Source: Corallium rubrum
Lineage: Eukaryota; Cnidaria; Anthozoa; Scleralcyonacea; Coralliidae
Direction of reading: 5' to 3'
NCBI GenBank assembly: GCA_964035015.1
Contig: OZ036004.1
Location: forward strand, 10,090,576 to 10,154,575
DNA: 64,000 nucleotides
Shown here: piece after piece, positions 1-11,500 of the stretch
Layout: each line of letters opens with the position of its first letter
Numbering within the stretch: the first letter of the stretch is position 1
Made by a program: the position numbers and the translations under genes
The notes under the pieces: generated by a model
Seen by the model: the letters and a program-made list of their open reading frames with translations, nothing else
Told to the model about the DNA's origin: nothing
Databases searched by the model: none

Positions 1-38
1 CTATATACATGGCAATTTGTAAAATAGTCTAATAAGGT

Positions 39-3000
39 CTAGTTATTTTTGAACGGGTCGAAAGTCGAGTTTTGTACACAGTGCGAGATATATGTAGCAC
101 ACTGCAAACCGAATTCTTTTGTTAAGCTGTTTCTATCAATTGTACTAAAAACTGAATGATTTCCCAGTAAGGTCTTAATAAAACTGTGATCATCTAAAGA
201 ATTGAAAATGTGGCTAATGGAAATAGGGAGATGATCTGTAATCCACAACCACCAATTCTCTCTAGCATGTTCAGTCTTCCTACAAAATAGCAATGCATGA
301 TGGATTGGATTCGTGAAATTGTTTCCACAAGCTGAGCAGGTTGCCGCAAGAGTTCCGGCATTTCCAAATCTGTCGTTCTTTACTGTAAGCGAGCCACAAA
401 GTAATCGTATCACATCTGTTATTTTCTTTGAATGTGATGGTGAATAATACCACAATTCATACCACTTGCTAGTTCCAATTAGAGGATGACAGGGAAGGAA
501 AAATTTCAGTTCTGATTTCTTGTTTATTTTGTCGACCCAATCGTTTTGATCTTTACCATAAACTGCGCTCTTTACAATATCCTTCCATCTACGCTTAGAA
601 GGAAAAGTTCCATTTATCAAGAAATCAGCAATGTAATCAAAAAGATCAAATTCTTGTACAATTTTGATAATGTCTGGGATGAAACCTGTCATTGCGTTGT
701 TATTCCATTTCCATTTTATTAGCCGACGCATGAAGAGCTTTCTATAGGCCAAAGAAGAATCTGAATTAATTATTCTACCTAAGAGATATAATTTCCTTTT
801 ACAAATTTCAGCTTTTATACTGTGTAGACCTAAAAGGCCCCTCGCTGCCGAACCAGATGAGCCAGGAATTAAAGACTGAACCGCTCTGCAAAAGACATTT
901 AACACTTTTTCTAGATCCTTAAATTGTTGAGCTTTTAGATACCAGAGTTCACAACCATACAGCATGTGTGGTAGCGCTATCACCTTCCATAAACGAGCGG
1001 AAACCTTAGGATTTAACCCGCCAGAACGACAGCCAATGCTAGCCAGCCTGGAGATGACCTCGAACCCTTTATGTATCGATTCCTGTACTGGTTCTTTGCA
1101 ATTAGAATCAATGTGCCATATTTTCCCTAAGTTTTTCCAAACTTCCTTTTCATTTAATAGGACATCACCTAGAGACCAGATCCTTGCTGAAGCAGAGCTT
1201 ACTGTTTTTTCTCCAAATACCAAGATGACTGTTTTCTTGATGTTAAATACAATTCTCCACTTTGTGGCGTAGTCGTGTAAACAGCTAAGAAGTCGGTCCA
1301 GACCGGTCTTGAGTCTTGATAAAACAGTTAGATCGTCAGCAAACATGGGTGCGCCGTAAAATGTGTGATACAGGAATACTCCCCAGCATTTATTTTCCAA
1401 ACCACTGATCAAATCGTTTATATAGACCAAGAACAGCCAAGGAGAGAGAATCCCACCTTGGCGTGTTCCTTGCAATAGGTTGTAAGTCCTAGAATGCGTA
1501 CCGTTAATGTAAACGAACTCTTTCATGTTCAAATACCAATTGCTGATGATACGCCAACATTTCCCTTTAATTTTTGCATCATGATAAAGTTTGTATAACA
1601 TCGCATCGATCCACATTTGGTCGAAAGCTTTGCTGATATCTACGAAACAGGCATGCACGCGGTCACCCTGTTCGCAGCAATTCTTTATAGTTTCGTCGAT
1701 CATAAAAGCCGTAGTTAATGCGTCTTGCCCCTTTTGGTATGCTCCTTGAAGAAAGTGAATGGGTGTGCTTGGTCGCATTTGAATTCTGTTGAGAATAAGC
1801 CTTTGTAAAATTTTATCAAAAACTGGGAGAAGGCTTATGCCTCTATGTTCATCGAAACCTCTTGCTTGCTTTTTGCGTCCCTTCGGTATTGGAATTTTAA
1901 TTGCAATTTTAAAGCTTTCTGGAATCTGTTCTTCCGTCATGATTGCATTAAAAAGCAGCAGCATGTGGTATTGCAGAGTGTCACCTCCCCATTTTACATG
2001 TTCGTAACAAATTCCATCCGAACCAGGTGTTTTGCCGTTCGGTAGAGTTCTGATGACATGTTTTAACTCAGACATCAATATTGGTGTATCAAGGATGTCG
2101 TCATAGTCGTTTTGGCGCTCGGCAATCGCATATACTTCGCGTGTAACATCAGCATCAGCATCTGCGCCTGGTGTATGAAGCTTTTCAAAGTAGTCGGCCC
2201 ATTTTTCCGCGATATTCCGTGGTTTATCAAAAATTTGACCATCAACTTCGAGAATCGGTACACTTTGTTTATGTCGTTTCCGTAAGTTAATTAATGACCA
2301 GAATCTATCGTAATTTTGTTCGTCAGCACTTGCAAGTTCTTCATATTCTTTCGCCGCAAACTCCGCCGCGCAACATCTCTGCTCCTTCCTAAACAGGCGT
2401 TTTGCCTCCTTGTAATCAGCGAACGTTTGGTGATCTCGTCCTCTTGGTTTACCTGCGTTTAACCATAACTTGTACTTCTCAGAGACCATTTTCTTTAAAA
2501 CAGTTAGGTTATTATTCCAGTAAGGCTTGATGTAGCTCTTATATCTAATGCGAGGCAACGTCTTACTAGCAATATCAAGACTTTTTAAGATGAATTGGAA
2601 ATATTCTTCAGTACTTACGATTTCACCATCAGATTCTTGTGTAGAGTTAAGTTCCCTGTTGAGATAGCATTGAAACCTCTCGAAATGTATGTTGGTGCAT
2701 TTCTTCCAAGCGATTCTCGAACGTGTTTCGTTTTCAGCTACTCCCGATAAGTCAGAACCACAAGAGAATTGAATGGTAGCTTGCACTGGAAGATGGTGCG
2801 TCACATTATGTGGATGTATACCAATAACTTCAGAGCGTACCATTAGTCGTAAGAGGCTACTATTGAGACAGATGTAATCGACGGTAGTGTGTGCACTGGA
2901 CGACTCATAAGTATAAGATGGTCCAAGACAACTGGGTAGTAAATTGATTGCGGTCAGATCTAATTTCTGTAGTAATTCTTTGACATATCGCCCTCTTGTA

Positions 3001-3494
3001 TTTTCTCTGCACGAGTATCTCGTCCCGGAGACATGGGCATTAAAATCACCGAGAATAATTAAATCATCATCACCGCGCTCTCTCAAACAGAATAATTCTA
3101 AGGCATCTAATGCATCTTTAAATTCAGTAATGGAACGATTGGTCGAAGGCAAGTATACACTGCATATCATAGTCCACCGAGAGGGTCCTAGTTTGGTTTT
3201 AATGGCAATAATTCTGTCTGTTGCAAACAGCTTCCTAACTTTTAATTCTTTTCTCCATAATAAACCCACACCACCTTGACCACGCTTCCACCTGCGCAGA
3301 TCATCATTTAAGTATGAACTGGATGCATAATAACAAAAATTTTCGTCTAGACCGTCTAAAAAACTAAGATCATCATTGTAGAGCCAGTGTTCTGATATTG
3401 CCAAGATGTCGGTACTCTTAAGTAAATTTCTCGCATAAACGTAATTTCCATATATACCAGAACAATTCCAGCAAGTAACATTTAAGCAAGTCAT
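39..3494 (-). CDS. LINE ORF2: APE-type endonuclease and reverse transcriptase
   Basis: The 1151-residue protein nicks target DNA and copies the element RNA. The N-terminal 240 or so residues are an exonuclease-endonuclease-phosphatase fold, with ISEHW, the GDFNAH active-site motif, TVDYI and a late HHLPV. The reverse transcriptase follows: GKTPGSDG, DEHRGISLLPVFDKILQRL, VDISKAFDQMW, QGTRQGGILSPWLF and the catalytic FADDL. Near the C-terminus a Cys-Cys-His-Cys knuckle (CSACGNNF then HHALLFC) resembles the zinc knuckle of other LINEs. The start ATG at 3494 overlaps the stop of the upstream frame as ATGA, suggesting termination-reinitiation. No internal stops. Confidence 0.95.
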   Translation of the reverse strand: MTCLNVTCWNCSGIYGNYVYARNLLKSTDILAISEHWLYNDDLSFLDGLDENFCYYASSSYLNDDLRRWKRGQGGVGLLWRKELKVRKLFATDRIIAIKTKLGPSRWTMICSVYLPSTNRSITEFKDALDALELFCLRERGDDDLIILGDFNAHVSGTRYSCRENTRGRYVKELLQKLDLTAINLLPSCLGPSYTYESSSAHTTVDYICLNSSLLRLMVRSEVIGIHPHNVTHHLPVQATIQFSCGSDLSGVAENETRSRIAWKKCTNIHFERFQCYLNRELNSTQESDGEIVSTEEYFQFILKSLDIASKTLPRIRYKSYIKPYWNNNLTVLKKMVSEKYKLWLNAGKPRGRDHQTFADYKEAKRLFRKEQRCCAAEFAAKEYEELASADEQNYDRFWSLINLRKRHKQSVPILEVDGQIFDKPRNIAEKWADYFEKLHTPGADADADVTREVYAIAERQNDYDDILDTPILMSELKHVIRTLPNGKTPGSDGICYEHVKWGGDTLQYHMLLLFNAIMTEEQIPESFKIAIKIPIPKGRKKQARGFDEHRGISLLPVFDKILQRLILNRIQMRPSTPIHFLQGAYQKGQDALTTAFMIDETIKNCCEQGDRVHACFVDISKAFDQMWIDAMLYKLYHDAKIKGKCWRIISNWYLNMKEFVYINGTHSRTYNLLQGTRQGGILSPWLFLVYINDLISGLENKCWGVFLYHTFYGAPMFADDLTVLSRLKTGLDRLLSCLHDYATKWRIVFNIKKTVILVFGEKTVSSASARIWSLGDVLLNEKEVWKNLGKIWHIDSNCKEPVQESIHKGFEVISRLASIGCRSGGLNPKVSARLWKVIALPHMLYGCELWYLKAQQFKDLEKVLNVFCRAVQSLIPGSSGSAARGLLGLHSIKAEICKRKLYLLGRIINSDSSLAYRKLFMRRLIKWKWNNNAMTGFIPDIIKIVQEFDLFDYIADFLINGTFPSKRRWKDIVKSAVYGKDQNDWVDKINKKSELKFFLPCHPLIGTSKWYELWYYSPSHSKKITDVIRLLCGSLTVKNDRFGNAGTLAATCSACGNNFTNPIHHALLFCRKTEHARENWWLWITDHLPISISHIFNSLDDHSFIKTLLGNHSVFSTIDRNSLTKEFGLQCATYISHCVQNSTFDPFKNN

Positions 3495-3830
3495 TTCTTC
3501 TCTTTGTCAAATACCTTCTGTTTTTCAGACCACTTTGATACGGATAACCACTGTCTAACATAGACATTCATTGGCCAAAATTCTTTATTCATGACTCTTG
3601 AAAAATCCTTTATAAGCACATTTATTTTCACCGAAATTGTCCCTTTCCTTTTACTTGTCATAAGGCGCACGACTGAAGGATCAACAGCTCTATCTCTCAT
3701 GTACTTTCTTATTACTTCAGCACCAACTCCCTCTTTTACGCCGCCAAGATAGATTCTTCTTGTATAATTTCTCTCAACTCCAATGAATTCGGCTTCGGGG
3801 TCGCTTCTTGCTCTTTCTCTTTTAGGCCGT
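3491..3830 (-). CDS. LINE ORF1, C-terminal domain in a shifted frame
   Basis: In the frame that ends at the ATGA overlap with ORF2, the strand reads FIGVERNYTRRIYLGGV followed by a compact alpha/beta-looking domain ending KEFWPMNVYVRQW. This is the pattern of the RRM-like or C-terminal domain of LINE ORF1 proteins. It begins near 3830, before the ORF1 stop at 3736, so the two frames overlap by about 90 bases. The main ORF1 frame lacks this domain. Either a one-base indel separates the two parts or the element uses frameshifting; an indel is simpler. Confidence 0.7.
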
Positions 3831-4983
3831 CACCAATCTTGGTTTGACTTTCCGAATGATTATTGGTGTTTTGTCGAGTGTGGTCTGTAATGCCCGTTAA
3901 CCGAGAACGAGTTCTAAATAAAGTAGAGGTGTCGTCTACCACGTCCTGCTCGTCTGTTTGATCTTTAGAGAACTCCAGACCATTCGCCACCGACGCCACG
4001 GTAGGCTGATTATCTCCAACAATTGTAGATATTTTCTCCGTTGCATTTGCATATGTCAAAATGGTCTTTGTGCCCGGTTTGCCCGCAGATTCCCCTGGGC
4101 ATTCTAGGTCAATGATATTTCTTTGTGAAGACGATTGTTTTCTCGTTCTATCTACGCTTTTGCATAATTTCTGCTCAAGTTTATTCAAATTTTCCTGAAG
4201 CACGGCAAGTTGTATTTTATGACTTTCTAAATTGTCCGAAATATTCTCCCTATCAGATTTATAGTTCCCCTTGAAAACAGCCAGCTCCGATTCTAAGGAG
4301 CAGATCTTAGCGTGCTTTTCATTCAGATTTGATTTTAAATTGACCACTTCTTTCTCCAAAATCAATACTTTTTTATCAAAGTCTTCCTTGAGCTGGCAGA
4401 ATTTGACGTCTAATTTCTCCAAGAGTGCCATAAGTTGTTTTCTCTCCTCTTGGCTAGATTCGTCGTTGGTACATCGATCTTGCGAATTCGACAACATGTC
4501 CATAAACGACGCCTCAGGTTGACATGATTTCGGAAACACCTCGTTTAACTCAGCCGTTGCTTCTCCTGAGCCACAGAACTTTACCAAGGCAATAATATCG
4601 CTTGCCAACTTCTCGTTCGCTGTCCGTCCACCCGAACGCGTTATTCTTCTTGACGGTTTGTCCTTAGAAAATTCAGGGAACGAATTCTTGCAGAACTCTA
4701 TAATCCTATCTCTCAAATTATTGAGCTTTCCAGAGCTTTCTTTCGAAAGCTTTGCTTTAACATCATCGGTGCATGTCGTTGCTATGTCAATTTCGATATC
4801 TTCAATCTGCTTCGAGATGGAGTTTGACAAATTTTCCGAGGACAAGGAAGCAACAAATACATTTCCCAAATCCTCATTTACACTTTCGGAGTTATTCTCC
4901 GACAAATTTGATAACGATTGTGCCAAAACACGGCTATTAGCTCGAATTCTCGCGGAGCCACGTTCGGCATGACCATCCGCCAT
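3736..4983 (-). CDS. LINE ORF1: coiled-coil RNA-binding protein
   Basis: A 415-residue protein opening MADGHAERGSARIRANSR. It is Ser/Glu-rich at the N-terminus, has a basic stretch near residues 110-120 (KPSRRITRSGGR) and a long heptad-like coiled coil over roughly residues 180-290 (ALLEKLDVKFCQLKEDFDKK and onward). LINE ORF1 proteins trimerise through such coils and coat the element RNA. The last 15 or so residues before the stop appear to be out of frame with the conserved C-terminal domain found in the overlapping frame, so this product is probably shortened. Confidence 0.75.
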   Translation of the reverse strand: MADGHAERGSARIRANSRVLAQSLSNLSENNSESVNEDLGNVFVASLSSENLSNSISKQIEDIEIDIATTCTDDVKAKLSKESSGKLNNLRDRIIEFCKNSFPEFSKDKPSRRITRSGGRTANEKLASDIIALVKFCGSGEATAELNEVFPKSCQPEASFMDMLSNSQDRCTNDESSQEERKQLMALLEKLDVKFCQLKEDFDKKVLILEKEVVNLKSNLNEKHAKICSLESELAVFKGNYKSDRENISDNLESHKIQLAVLQENLNKLEQKLCKSVDRTRKQSSSQRNIIDLECPGESAGKPGTKTILTYANATEKISTIVGDNQPTVASVANGLEFSKDQTDEQDVVDDTSTLFRTRSRLTGITDHTRQNTNNHSESQTKIGDGLKEKEQEATPKPNSLELREIIQEESILAA

Positions 4984-4998
4984 TTTGGCTTTCGGTCG

Positions 4999-5336
<338 letters not shown>

Positions 5337-5393
5337 GAAGAACCAACCTACTAAATTTTAAGGCAAGGCTTTCTGAGACGTTTCCCCTTGGCA

Positions 5394-5425
<32 letters not shown>

Positions 5426-5500
5426 AGATAAAGTTGTCCCGCAACAAGAATGCGCGTGAAAGGGTTATCCTAGCTGGCACATCAACCCCGGCAAACGTAC
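5337..5500. other. UNC79 intron between exon 6 and the LINE
   Basis: Sequence just past the exon 6 donor (AAAG then GTACGT on the minus strand). No further UNC79 exon is seen between here and the window edge; the LINE and the TTAG array occupy it. Confidence 0.6.
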
Positions 5501-8500
5501 CTTTGTTTTTTAAGGCAACTTTCGGAGAAACAAGTGTACTTTGCAGTCCTGTCATCGCCTTTACAAGGCTTGTTTTCACAAGACGCCGCCACCTCTCCAA
5601 TGGGCTGCACAATGTCTAGTAAGAATTCCGTGCTAACCATACCAGAACATTCATCACAGACAAAGATCGGAGGCACTGTACCACATTCACTGGACGCAAA
5701 GTGAGCATCAATGCAAAGTTTGGTTGTCGCGCCACTACATCCGGGACGGTTGCATTGAGTGTCGTTCCAGGCATCGTAATAGAACTGACTGTCGTCCATA
5801 GCACCAGCGAACGAGAAGAAAATGTAAGCTGGAAAGAGAAAGGTCATCAGAAGAGGATTATTTGTTTGGTGACTACAAGTCGAAGCAAGAAATAAGTTAG
5901 CTTTCTCGTTCGTTCGTTCGTTCGTTCGTTCGTTCGTTCGTTCGTTCGTCCGTCCCTCCCTCCCTCCCTCCGTCCGTCCGTCCGTCCGTCCGTCCCTCCC
6001 TCCCTCCCTCCCTCCCTCCCTCCCTCCCTCCCTCCCTCCCTCCCTCCCTCCCTCCCTCCCTCCTTCCTTCCTTCCTTCCTTCCTTCCTTCCTTCCTTCCT
6101 TCCTTCCTTCCTTCCTTCCTTCCTTCCTTCCTTCCTTCCTTCCTTCCTTCCTTCCTTCCTCCCTCCCTTCCTTCCTTCGTGAGATCACGAGTTTGTTCAT
6201 TAATATAAAACGCTGCTAACTCGTCAATAATAAGTCGCCGCCCAACGTCTCAAGGGTCCAGTTATCAGCCTATATATATCTAAGCTCATCCACACTTTCC
6301 ATACCATGTCTAAAATGGACGATTCTAAACTTACCGACATCAATGGACGGGTAATAATGAAAGAGAAGTTGAACTGATGGTTGAAGGATCTCACTTGGTC
6401 CATACGCCATGACAGCAAGCAGATCAAGACACACATCTTTCTTAAAACGCATCATAGTTTCCAGAAACTTGGCATGTTCCTTGGGATCCTTACAGTAGAT
6501 CAGTACCGACATGATCAGCGAAGAACACGACAGTGCGAAGTAACTACTACTGTTTTCACCACTGGAGAAATTCCCTAAGTACAACAGATGACACTGTTTC
6601 AGACCTGGGTTCATAAAGTGAGGTTAATGAATACAGAAAGGGTACTGCGTGGTTTTTGTAGGGTTGTATTGTAAAGGATAAAAAATCAGAACTTCTGGGC
6701 CGAAACGGAAGCGTGTTAGGCTAAGTGCAGTACCGTGTAGTGCCGTCCGGTCCGATGCAGTGTGTGCAGTGTGCAATACAGTGTGCAATGCAATGCAGTG
6801 AAGTGCAGTGCAGTGTGTGTGCAGTGCAGTGTGCAGTGCCGTGCATGTGTAATGCAGTGCAGCGTGCCGTGCAGTGTCCAGTGTGCAGTGCAGTGTGCAA
6901 TGTGGTGTGCAGTGCAGTGTGTAGTGCAGTGTGCAGTGTAATGCAGTGCAAAGTGCAGTGCAGTGTGCAGTGCAGTGTGCAGTGCAGTGTGCAGTGCAGT
7001 GTGCAGTGCAATGCAGTGCAAAGTGCAGTACAGGGTGCAGTGCAAAGTGTAGTGTAAAGTGTAGTGTAAAGTGCAGTGCAGTGTGCAGTGCAGTGTGAAG
7101 TGCAGTGTGTAGTGCAGTGTGCAGTGTGCAGTGCAGTGTGCAGTGCAGTGTGCAGTGTGCAGTGTGCAGTGCAGTGTGCAGTGTGCAGTGCAGTGTGCAG
7201 TGCAGTGTGCAGTGTGCAGTGCAGTGTGCAGTGCAGTGTGCAGTGCAGTGTGCAGTGCAGTGTGCAGTGCAGTGTGCAGTGTGCAGTGCAGTGTGCAGTG
7301 TGCAGTGCAGTGTGCAGTGTGCAGTGCAGTGTGCAGTGTGCAGTGTGCAGTGCAGTGTGCAGTGCAGTGTGCAGTGTAATGCAGTGCAAAGTGCAGTGCA
7401 GTGTGCAGTACAGTACAGGGTGCAGTGCAAAGTGCAGTGTAGTGTGCAGTGCAGTGTGCAGTGTGCAGTGTAGTGTGCAGTGCAGTGTCCAGTGTGCAGT
7501 GTGCAGTGTGCAGTGCAGTGTGCAGTGCAGTGTGCAGTGTAATGCAGTGCAAAGTGCAGTGCAGTGTGCAGTGCAAAGTGCAGTACAGTACAGTACAGGG
7601 TGCAGTGCAAAGTGTAGTGCAGTGTGCAGTGCAGTGTGCAGTGCAGTGTGCAGTGCAGTGTGCAGTGCAGTGTGCAGTGCAGTGTGCAGTGCAGTGTGCA
7701 GTGCAGTGTGCAGTGCAGTGTGCAGTGCAGTGTGCAGTGCAGTGTGCAGTGCAGTGTGCAGTGCAAAGTGTAGTGCAAAGTGTAGTGCAGTGTGCAGTGC
7801 AGTGTGCAGTGCAGTGTGCAGTGCAGTGTGCAGTGCAGTGTGCAGTGCAGTGTGCAGTGCAAAGTGCAGTGCAGTGTGCAGTGCAAAGTGCAGTGTAGTG
7901 TGCAGTGCAGTGTGCAGTGTGCAGTGTGCAGTGCAGTGTGCAGTGCAGTGTGCAGTGTGCAGTGTGCAGTGCAGTGTGCAGTGTAATGCAGTGCAAAGTG
8001 CAGTGCAGTGTGCAGTGCAAAGTTCAGTACAGTACAGTACAGGGTGCAGTGCAAAGTGTAGTGCAGTGTGCAGTGTGCAGTGCAGTGTGCAGTGTAATGC
8101 AGTGCAAAGTGCAGTGCAGTGTGCAGTACAGTACAGGGTGCAGTGCAAAGTGCAGTGTAGTGTGCAGTGCAGTGTGCAGTGTGCAGTGTGCAGTGCAGTG
8201 TGCAGTGTGCAGTGTGCAGTGTGCAGTGTGCAGTGCAGTGTGCAGTGTAATGCAGTGCAAGTGCAGTGCAGTGTGCAGTGCAAAGTGCAGTACAGTACAG
8301 TACAGGGTGCAGTGCAAAGTGTAGTGCAGTGTGCAGTGCAGTGTGCAGTGCAGTGTGCAGTGCAGTGTGCAGTGCAGTGTGCAGTGCAGTGTGCAGTGCA
8401 GTGTGCAGTGCAGTGTGCAGTGCAGTGTGCAGTGCAAAGTGTAGTGCAAAGTGTAGTGCAGTGTGCAGTGCAGTGTGCAGTGCAGTGTGCAGTGCAGTGT

Positions 8501-11500
8501 GCAGTGCAGTGTGCAGTGCAGTGTGCAGTGTGCAGTGCAGTGTGCAGTGTGCAGTGCAGTGTGCAGTGCCGTGCATGTGTAATGCAGTGCAGCGTGCCGT
8601 GCAGTGTCCAGTGTGCAGTGCAGTGTACAATGTGGTGTGCAGTGCAGTGTGTAGTGCAGTGTGCAGTGTAATGCAGTGCAAAGTGCAGTGCAGTGTGCAG
8701 TGCAGTGTGCAGTGCAGTGTGCAGTGCAGTGTGCAGTGCAATGCAGTGCAAAGTGCAGTACAGGGTGCAGTGCAAAGTGTAGTGTAAAGTGTAGTGTAAA
8801 AGTGCAGTGCAGTGTGCAGTGCAGTGTGAAGTGCAGTGTGTAGTGCAGTGTGCAGTGTGCAGTGCAGTGTGCAGTGCAGTGTGCAGTGTGCAGTGTGCAG
8901 TGCAGTGTGCAGTGTGCAGTGCAGTGTGCAGTGCAGTGTGCAGTGTGCAGTGCAGTGTGCAGTGCAGTGTGCAGTGCAGTGTGCAGTGCAGTGTGCAGTG
9001 CAGTGTGCAGTGCAGTGTGCAGTGTGCAGTGCAGTGTGCAGTGTGCAGTGCAGTGTGCAGTGTGCAGTGCAGTGTGCAGTGTGCAGTGCAGTGTGCAGTG
9101 CAGTGTGCAGTGTAATGCAGTGCAAAGTGCAGTGCAGTGTGCAGTACAGTACAGGGTGCAGTGCAAAGTGCAGTGTAGTGTGCAGTGCAGTGTGCAGTGT
9201 GCAGTGTAGTGTGCAGTGCAGTGTCCAGTGTGCAGTGTGCAGTGTGCAGTGCAGTGTGCAGTGCAGTGTGCAGTGTAATGCAGTGCAAAGTGCAGTGCAG
9301 TGTGCAGTGCAAAGTGCAGTACAGTACAGTACAGGGTGCAGTGCAAAGTGTAGTGCAGTGTGCAGTGCAGTGTGCAGTGCAGTGTGCAGTGCAGTGTGCA
9401 GTGCAGTGTGCAGTGCAGTGTGCAGTGCAGTGTGCAGTGCAGTGTGCAGTGCAGTGTGCAGTGCAGTGTGCAGTGCAAAGTGTAGTGCAAAGTGTAGTGC
9501 AGTGTGCAGTGCAGTGTGCAGTGCAGTGTGCAGTGCAGTGTGCAGTGCAGTGTGCAGTGCAGTGTGCAGTGCAGTGTGCAGTGCAGTGTGCAGTGTGCAG
9601 TGCAGTGTGCAGTGCAGTGTGCAGTGTGCAGTGCAGTGTCAGTGCAGTGTGCAGTGTGCAGTGCAGTGTGCAGTGCAGTGTGCAGTGCAGTGTGCAGTGT
9701 GCAGTGCAGTGTGCAGTGCAGTGTGCAGTGTGCAGTGCAGTGTGCAGTGTAATGCAGTGCAAAGTGCAGTGCAGTGTGCAGTACAGTACAGTACAGGGTG
9801 CAGTGCAAAGTGCAGTGTAGTGTGAAGTGTGCAGTGTCAGTGTGCAGTGTGCAGTGTGCAGTGCAGTGTGCAGTGTGCAGTGTGCAGTGTGCAGTGTGCA
9901 GTGCAGTGCAGTGTGCAGTGTAATGCAGTGCAAAGTGCAGTGCAGTGTGCAGTGCAAAGTGCAGTACAGTACAGTACAGTACAGTACAGTACAGGGTGCA
10001 GTGCAAAGTGTAGTGCAGTGTGCAGTGCAGTGTGCAGTGCAGTGTGCAGTGCAGTGCAGTGCAGTGTGCAGTGCAGTGCAGTGCAGTGCAGTGCAGTGTG
10101 CAGTGCAGTGTGCAGTGCAAAGTGTAGTGCAAAGTGTAGTGCAGTGTGCAGTGCAGTGTGCAGTGCAGTGTGCAGTGCAGTGTGCAGTGCAGTGTGCAGT
10201 GCAAAGTGCAGTGCAGTGTGCAGTGCAAAGTGTAGTGCAGTGTGCAGTGCAGTGTGCAGTGCAGTGCAGTGTGCAGTGCAGTGTGCAGTGCAGTGCAGTG
10301 TGCAGGCAGTGTGCAGTGCAGTGCAGTGCAGTGCAGCGTGCAGTGCAGCGTGCAGTGCAGCGTGCAGTGCAGTGTGCAGTGCAGTGTGCAGTGCAGTGTG
10401 CAGTGTGCAGTGTGCAGTGCAGTGTGCAGTGCAAAGTGCAGTGCAGTGTGCAGTGCAAAGTGCAGTGTAGTGTGCAGTGCAGTGTGCAGTGTGCAGTGTG
10501 CAGTGCAGTGTGCAGTGCAGTGTGCAGTGTGCAGTGTGCAGTGCAGTGTGCAGTGTAATGCAGTGCAAAGTGCAGTGCAGTGTGCAGTGCAAAGTTCAGT
10601 ACAGTACAGTACAGGGTGCAGTGCAAAGTGTAGTGCAGTGTGCAGTGTGCAGTGCAGTGTGCAGTGTAATGCAGTGCAAAGTGCAGTGCAGTGTGCAGTA
10701 CAGTACAGGGTGCAGTGCAAAGTGCAGTGTAGTGTGCAGTGCAGTGTGCAGTGTGCAGTGTGCAGTGCAGTGTGCAGTGCAGTGTGCAGTGTGCAGTGTG
10801 CAGTGCAGTGTGCAGTGTAATGCAGTGCAAAGTGCAGTGCAGTGTGCAGTGCAAAGTGCACTACAGTACAGTACAGGGTGCAGTGCAAAGTGTAGTGCAG
10901 TGTGCAGTGCAGTGTGCAGTGCAGTGTGCAGTGCAGTGTGCAGTGCAGTGTGCAGTGCAGTGTGCAGTGCAGTGTGCAGTGCAGTGTGCAGTGCAGTGTG
11001 CAGTGCATTGTGCAGTGCAGTGTGCAGTGCAGTGTGCAGTGCAAAGTGTAGTGCAAAGTGTAGTGCAGTGTGCAGTGCAGTGTGCAGTGCAGTGTGCAGT
11101 GCAGTGTGCAGTGCAGTGTGCAGTGCAGTGTGCAGTGCAGTGTGCAGTGTGCAGTGCAGTGTGCAGTGCAGTGTGCAGTGCAGTGTGCAGTGTGCAGTGT
11201 GCAGTGTGCAGTGCAGTGTCCAGTGCAGTGTGCAGTGTGCAGTGCAGTGCGCAGTGTGCAGTGCAGTGTGCAGTGTGCAGTGCAGTGTGCAGTGTCCAGT
11301 GCAGTGTGCAGTGTAATGCAGTGCAAAGTGCAGTGCAGTGTGCAGTACAGTACAGGGTGCAGTGCAAAGTGCAGTGTAATGTGCAGTGCAGTGTGCAGTG
11401 TGCAGTGTGCAGTGCAGTGTGCAGTGTGCAGTGTGCAGTGCAGTGTGCAGTGTAATGCAGTGCAAAGTGCAGTGCAGTGTGCAGTGCAAAGTGCAGTGTG

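Larger units (their letters stand above)
1..4998 (-). mobile_element. LINE (non-LTR retrotransposon), two ORFs, 3' end cut by window edge
   Basis: The element reads 5' to 3' on the minus strand. ORF1 (a coiled-coil protein) is followed by ORF2 (endonuclease plus reverse transcriptase), and ORF2 stops 39 bases from the window start, so the 3' UTR and tail are outside. The APE-type endonuclease and two-ORF layout fit the Jockey/CR1 supergroup; I do not assign a clade. ORF2 is uninterrupted over 1151 codons, which suggests a fairly young copy. ORF1 seems to change frame before its last domain. The 5' end abuts a long (TTAG)n array. The LINE lies in the UNC79 region in the same orientation as UNC79. 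Confidence 0.93.

Noticed and set aside
5847-6200. GRKE/GREG-rich protein frame
   Set aside because: Pure tetranucleotide repeat in an UNC79 intron.
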